The notes under the pieces: model-generated
What the model was told of the DNA's origin: nothing
Databases searched by the model: none
What the model saw: only the letters and a program-made list of their open reading frames with translations
Made by a program: the position numbers and the translations under genes
NCBI GenBank assembly: GCA_009773765.1
Contig: WTWZ01000020.1
Coordinates: forward strand, 1-42,961
Length of the DNA: 42,961 nt
Direction: 5' to 3'
DNA from: Prolixibacteraceae bacterium
GTDB lineage: Bacteria; Bacteroidota; Bacteroidia; Bacteroidales; Prolixibacteraceae
Part shown: positions 41,667-42,961 of the stretch, in pieces
How positions within the stretch are numbered: position 1 is the stretch's first letter
How the letters are laid out: the number at the start of each line of letters is the position of its first letter

Positions 41667-42961
41667 TAAGTAATTGTTACGAAATAACTTGTTTATTTAA
41701 TTACAAATATGTACCTTTCGGTCATGAAAGATACAGAGTTAATATCAAGTCGGCATAAAATTTTAGCTCCATTATTAGACGAGAAAGCTCATCGTTTGAT
41801 GATTGCTGCGGAATCAAAAGTTTTAGGACATGGCGGTATTGGTATAGTTTCCAAATCAACTGGGGTTTCGCGAACTACAATTTCAACAGGTCTTAAAGAA
41901 TTGAAAGAGCCTGATTTAATTGACAAGAGCCGTATTCGAAAAGAAGGAGGTGGACGAAAAAAATCGATTGACAAGTTGCCAGCTATTGAAAAAGAGCTTG
42001 ATAAATTGATAGAGCCAACTTTGAGGGGCGAACCAGATTCGCCATTAATGTGGACAAGCAAAAGCTTACGCAAGTTATCAACAGAACTTAAATCAAAAGG
42101 ATTCGATGTAAGCCACAAACTTGTTGGCGAAATACTTAAAAATAAAGGGTTCAGCCTTCAGGCAAATCGGAAAACAGACGAAGGGAAGAGCCATCCCGAC
42201 CGTAATTCTCAATTTGAGCATATACACAATAAGATAAATGAATTTCAAGAATGCAAACAGCCTGTAATATCAGTAGATGCAAAGAAAAAGGAACTTGTAG
42301 GCAATTTCAAAAACAATGGCAAGGAACTACATAAAGAAAAGCAGCCGGAAAAGGTCAAGGTCTATGATTTCCTTAGTGATGCCGAAGGCAAGGCAATACC
42401 ATATGGGATTTACGATTTGTTCCAAAATAAAGGCTGGGTAAGTATTGGGATTGACCATGATACAGCTGAATTTGCGGTTGAGACCATAAAAAAATGGTGG
42501 GCGAAAATGGGCAAACCAATGTATTCAGATGCTCAAAAGATATTAATAACAGCTGATGGGGGCGGAAGCAATTCCTCGAGAAGCCGTTTATGGAAAGCGG
42601 AGCTACAGAAACTGGCAAATGAAACAGGACTAATCATAGAGGTTTGTCATTTTCCTCCTGCTACAAGCAAATGGAATAAAATAGAACATAGGCTGTTTTC
42701 TTACATATCCCAAAATTGGAGGGGCAAACCTTTAATAAGTTATGAGGTAATTGTAAATTTGATAGCATCAACAAAGACACTCAAAGGTTTAGAAATAAAC
42801 TGTGAATTAGATAAAAGAACCTATCCTACGGGAATTGTAATAACAAATGAAGAAATGAATAGAATAAAAATTGAAAGAAATGATTTTCATGGAGAATGGA
42901 ATTATATAATCAAGCCAAACCAAGAATTAAAATGATTAATTTAATTCGTTACAGTTCCTAA
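41667..42961 (+). mobile_element. ISAzo13-family insertion sequence
   Basis: One transposase gene flanked by imperfect inverted repeats. The left end 41667-41687 (TAAGTAATTGTTACGAAATA...) matches the reverse complement of the right end 42961-42941 (TTAGGAACTGTAACGAATTA...) at about 16-17 of 21 positions. The window ends exactly at the right repeat, so a target duplication cannot be checked and the outer boundary may lie a few bases further out. Confidence 0.78.
41709..42935 (+). CDS. ISAzo13-family DDE transposase
   Basis: A complete 408-residue transposase. The N-terminal HTH (GGIGIVSKSTGVSRTTISTG), the family block IEPTLRGEPDSPLMWTSKSL, GFSLQANRKTDEGKSHPDRN, and the DDE core with Asp in VISVDAKKKELVGNF, Asp in ILITADGGGSNSSRSRLW and Glu in SKWNKIEHRLFS. 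No frameshift or stop, so it may be active. The start is ATG 41709; a second ATG at 41724 (MKDTELISSRH) is an alternative. Confidence 0.93.
   Translation: MYLSVMKDTELISSRHKILAPLLDEKAHRLMIAAESKVLGHGGIGIVSKSTGVSRTTISTGLKELKEPDLIDKSRIRKEGGGRKKSIDKLPAIEKELDKLIEPTLRGEPDSPLMWTSKSLRKLSTELKSKGFDVSHKLVGEILKNKGFSLQANRKTDEGKSHPDRNSQFEHIHNKINEFQECKQPVISVDAKKKELVGNFKNNGKELHKEKQPEKVKVYDFLSDAEGKAIPYGIYDLFQNKGWVSIGIDHDTAEFAVETIKKWWAKMGKPMYSDAQKILITADGGGSNSSRSRLWKAELQKLANETGLIIEVCHFPPATSKWNKIEHRLFSYISQNWRGKPLISYEVIVNLIASTKTLKGLEINCELDKRTYPTGIVITNEEMNRIKIERNDFHGEWNYIIKPNQELK

Overview
The window reads as chromosomal DNA of a Bacteroidota bacterium, most likely an anaerobic or microaerobic, polysaccharide-degrading Bacteroidales/Marinilabiliales-type organism. 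This is an inference. It rests on the repeated Bacteroidota promoter signature TAnnTTTG (with a TTTG box about 19-20 bp upstream in the best cases), the AT-rich intergenic DNA, the protein families present, and family-typical sequences such as the YaiO barrel and PafA-like proteins and toxin-antitoxin modules whose termini look Bacteroidota-like. No rRNA, tRNA or CRISPR array was found.

Layout. 0-0.6 kb: a broken IS66 transposase. 0.8-9.3 kb: pentose catabolism (araA; a GntR/LacI-type regulator with an out-of-frame deletion in its DNA-binding domain; xylB; xylA), interrupted by a soluble family-2 glycosyltransferase, an OmpH-like periplasmic protein and a proline dehydrogenase. 9.4-11.2 kb: a tiny winged-helix protein and two superoxide dismutases, one with Fe-type and one with Mn-type signature residues. 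11.2-14.5 kb: a 600-bp non-coding stretch with possible RNA structure, then leuS. 14.5-17.4 kb: a decayed accessory patch with a yjgR-like gene reduced to its start and tail, a second degraded copy of that tail, a GIY-YIG/DUF4357 protein, a DUF4256 protein, and two adjacent toxin-antitoxin modules that keep the antitoxin but have internally deleted toxins. 17.4-22.5 kb: sbcD-sbcC-ppk2. About 22.6-22.9 kb: a 232-bp element bounded by perfect 13-bp inverted repeats.

22.9-29.7 kb: a compact five-gene minus-strand operon (response regulator, SPOR/HEAT membrane protein, PgaC-like membrane glycosyltransferase, TPR plus YaiO-type beta-barrel, LtaS-like alkaline-phosphatase-fold membrane enzyme). Its parts list resembles a trans-envelope polysaccharide synthesis, modification and export machine and is the best candidate here for an undescribed system. 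Divergent from it lies a PafA-like secreted protein whose catalytic and metal-binding residues are mostly replaced, so it is probably a pseudoenzyme.

32.6-36.3 kb: a trimeric HydC-HydB-HydA [FeFe]-hydrogenase with a short NuoF-type subunit. 36.3-40.3 kb: ogt, two secreted hydrolases, a Cys-cluster protein, a thioesterase and a CoA-binding protein. 40.6-43 kb: a transposase remnant, a HepT toxin gene, the last 24 codons of its MntA antitoxin, and an apparently complete ISAzo13-family element whose left end cuts off the rest of mntA.

A theme across the window is genes that keep both ends but have lost their middle (yjgR-like, ParE/RelE-like and probably HigB-like, plus the regulator's wHTH). 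Either this lineage is shedding accessory genes by short deletions, or the assembly has collapsed segments; read mapping would separate the two.
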